From Patescibacteria group bacterium (lineage in GTDB: Bacteria; Patescibacteriota; Microgenomatia; Levybacterales; UBA12049): 5,263 nt of DNA. Position numbers and translations under genes: made by a program. Under the pieces are notes generated by a model. It did not search any database. It was not told the DNA's origin and was given only the letters and a program-made list of their open reading frames with translations. The stretch spans positions 1 through 5,263 of the forward strand of contig JAMCYD010000042.1 of the NCBI GenBank assembly GCA_023473785.1, given 5' to 3'. This document shows positions 4,749 to 5,263 of the stretch, one piece after another; the first letter of the stretch is position 1; each line of letters starts with the position of its first letter.

Positions 4749-5263
4749 ATGGATTTCTTAAGCTTAATTTTTCCTAAACACTGCGTCAATTGCAAGAAAT
4801 TTGGAGACTATCTTTGCAGTAATTGTTTTTCTTACCTTTCATTTGATACGGAAGGACTTTGCGTTTCTTGTAATCGTGCGTCAATCAATGGGCTTACACA
4901 TCCGGGATGCGCAACAAAATCTACAATAGATGGCGTCTTTGCCAGCATTTCCTATAAAGGCGTTGCCAAAAAGCTAATTTATAATTTTAAATATAAGCCA
5001 TATCTTTCGGATTTAAGCAGTTTGTTAATAGATTTATTTTTTGAGGGAATTATTCAGAATGAGGACTTTAACAATGTGTATCAAGACTTAGAAACGGATC
5101 CGGTTCTTGTCCCAATTCCTCTCTACTTTGCAAAAATTAGAACTCGAGGATACAACCAAGCAGAAATACTGGCAAAAGGTCTTTCAAGAAAATTAAACCT
5201 TAAAGTAGTTGATCTTCTTAGGAGAACAAAAAAGACCCGCTCGCAAGTAGGACTACTCCAAAA
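4749..5263 (+). CDS. comF: ComF family protein (zinc finger plus phosphoribosyltransferase-like domain), 3'-truncated by the window edge
   Basis: The frame is open from ATG at 4749 to the window end, giving 171 complete codons; full-length ComFC proteins are usually around 220-240 aa, so the last quarter is missing. The N-terminus MDFLSLIFPKHCVNCKKFGD..LCSNC holds the ComF-type zinc-binding cysteines (C12, C15, C23, C26), followed by a second set (C38, C41, C54, with H51). From about residue 60 the phosphoribosyltransferase-like fold begins: YKGVAKKLIYNFKY, then VLVPIPLYFAKIRTRGYNQ (119-137) and RRTKKTRSQVGL (158-169), all hallmarks of the family. The PRPP-binding 'VDDVxTTG' loop would lie just beyond the window. 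ComFC is needed for DNA uptake during natural transformation in several bacteria, working with the ComFA helicase; no other competence gene is visible here. The start is fixed by the zinc-finger position and by the extended -10 six nucleotides upstream; there is no Shine-Dalgarno sequence. Confidence 0.93.
   Translation, partial: MDFLSLIFPKHCVNCKKFGDYLCSNCFSYLSFDTEGLCVSCNRASINGLTHPGCATKSTIDGVFASISYKGVAKKLIYNFKYKPYLSDLSSLLIDLFFEGIIQNEDFNNVYQDLETDPVLVPIPLYFAKIRTRGYNQAEILAKGLSRKLNLKVVDLLRRTKKTRSQVGLLQ

Noticed and set aside
1..5263. CRISPR array, insertion sequence, rRNA, or phage/defence system
   Set aside because: No regularly spaced repeats, transposase or integrase frames, terminal inverted repeats or rRNA-like sequence were seen. 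The only long exact direct repeat found is the tRNA-derived 27-bp pair.

Overview
The window looks like chromosomal DNA from a small-genome bacterium of the Candidate Phyla Radiation (Patescibacteria), most probably Microgenomates-like. This is inferred from protein style, not from a marker gene. The supporting points are small lineage-type membrane proteins of unknown function (72 aa and 206 aa), tRNA genes without an encoded CCA end, tight spacing, and promoters placed so close to start codons that mRNAs appear leaderless. TGA ends two genes cleanly, so there is no sign of the TGA=Gly code of Gracilibacteria/Absconditabacteria.

Layout, left to right: (1) nt 1-897, + strand, the 3' part of an Ala-rich, coiled-coil protein of unknown role. 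(2) nt 907-1724, - strand, a two-TM protein gene followed by tRNA-Arg(GCG) and tRNA-Ser(CGA), probably one transcript. (3) nt 1856-2474, - strand, two small membrane-protein genes. (4) nt 2605-4696, - strand, tRNA-Ser(GCT), a 597-aa P1B-type metal-transporting ATPase and tRNA-Ser(TGA). The two tRNAs bracket the ATPase and share a perfect 27-bp direct repeat. (5) nt 4749 to the window end, + strand, the 5' part of a comF-family gene, divergent from tRNA-Ser(GCT) across a 52-bp intergenic region.

All four tRNAs lie on the - strand. Three are serine isoacceptors (CGA, TGA, GCT). The arginine tRNA has anticodon GCG where most bacteria use ACG, which bears on whether the organism has TadA. Two genes (72 aa and comF) have an extended -10 hexamer ending exactly 6 nt before ATG, and two more have a -10-like hexamer 8 nt before ATG. 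None has a convincing Shine-Dalgarno sequence.

No mobile-element gene, CRISPR array, rRNA or obvious defence system is visible. The genes do not form one pathway. The points most worth following are the leaderless promoter architecture, the tRNA-Arg(GCG), the ATPase with its TPCPL motif, and the tRNA-bracketed ATPase locus.
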